In this document: positions 63,881-64,000 of the stretch, piece by piece | Layout: each line of letters begins with the position of its first letter | Position numbering within the stretch: the first letter of the stretch is position 1 | Assembly: GCA_024138015.1 (NCBI GenBank) | Contig: JAMXBB010000007.1 | Span: 86,064,523-86,128,522 of the forward strand | Length of the DNA: 64,000 nt | Direction: 5' to 3' | DNA from: Lumnitzera littorea | Taxonomy: Eukaryota > Streptophyta > Magnoliopsida > Myrtales > Combretaceae | The notes under the pieces: model-generated | Databases searched by the model: none | Seen by the model: only the letters and a program-made list of their open reading frames with translations | What the model was told of the DNA's origin: nothing | Translations under genes and position numbers: made by a program

Positions 63881-64000
63881 TCACTCAATAAGTAATTTCA
63901 AATAGCAAGTTAAGAATGCAGTATTTCAACTAGATATTCTAGTATGAAACTTCAACTCAATCAAGATTGAGATTTTAATAAGAATCTTTAATGGGATAAT
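63881..64000. other. Window end: probable copia leader
   Basis: AT-rich sequence upstream, in minus orientation, of the copia gag. No primer-binding site is seen before the window ends. Confidence 0.4.

Overview
This window is nuclear DNA of a flowering plant, probably a eudicot. It is AT-rich and has no operons. Its one recognisable intact gene has plant-style introns and encodes a receptor-like cytoplasmic kinase of subfamily VII (PBL34/35/36 type). Nearly everything else is decayed transposable elements: Ty1-copia, Ty3-gypsy, L1-type LINE, hAT-like and MITE-like. I see no rRNA, CRISPR or prokaryotic feature and no convincing tRNA gene. I did not find an undescribed biochemical system. The interest lies in the structural history of the repeats.

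Layout. 1-505 is the 3' end of a LINE (RNase H remnant plus poly-A). 644-1385 is a GC-rich trinucleotide-array element, and a second copy lies inverted at 23459-24225. 3935-6400 is a Ty1-copia relic on the minus strand. 8349-12482 is the kinase gene on the minus strand, six exons and 431 codons. 12.5-26.5 kb is mostly AT-rich DNA without recognisable genes, with microsatellites and small tandem duplications. 26546 to about 33.4 kb is a minus-strand Ty3-gypsy element with long LTRs that has lost its integrase. 33505-34653 is a satellite with a period of about 39 bp. 35.7-36.2 kb is a copia gag remnant. 38250-38923 and 40727-41539 are two copies of a hAT-like non-autonomous element, the second with a perfect 8-bp target-site duplication.

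42.0-51.6 kb is a three-level nest. The 3' half of a copia element was interrupted by a chromodomain Ty3-gypsy element (42587-50947), which was itself interrupted by a 2.9-kb solo LTR (47345-50243). At both joins the host reading frame closes when the insert and one target duplication are removed. 52702-59923 is a full-length LINE with poly-A and an 11-bp flanking duplication, and it carries a 909-bp solo LTR in its ORF2. 60329-63880 is the 5' half of a copia element on the minus strand.

The copia half at 60.3-63.9 kb stops in reverse transcriptase almost where the half at 42.0 kb begins. The two halves have opposite orientation, and each abuts a copy of the same palindromic MITE-like repeat. 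An inversion of about 18 kb with breakpoints in these repeats would explain this. It is the hypothesis most worth testing here.
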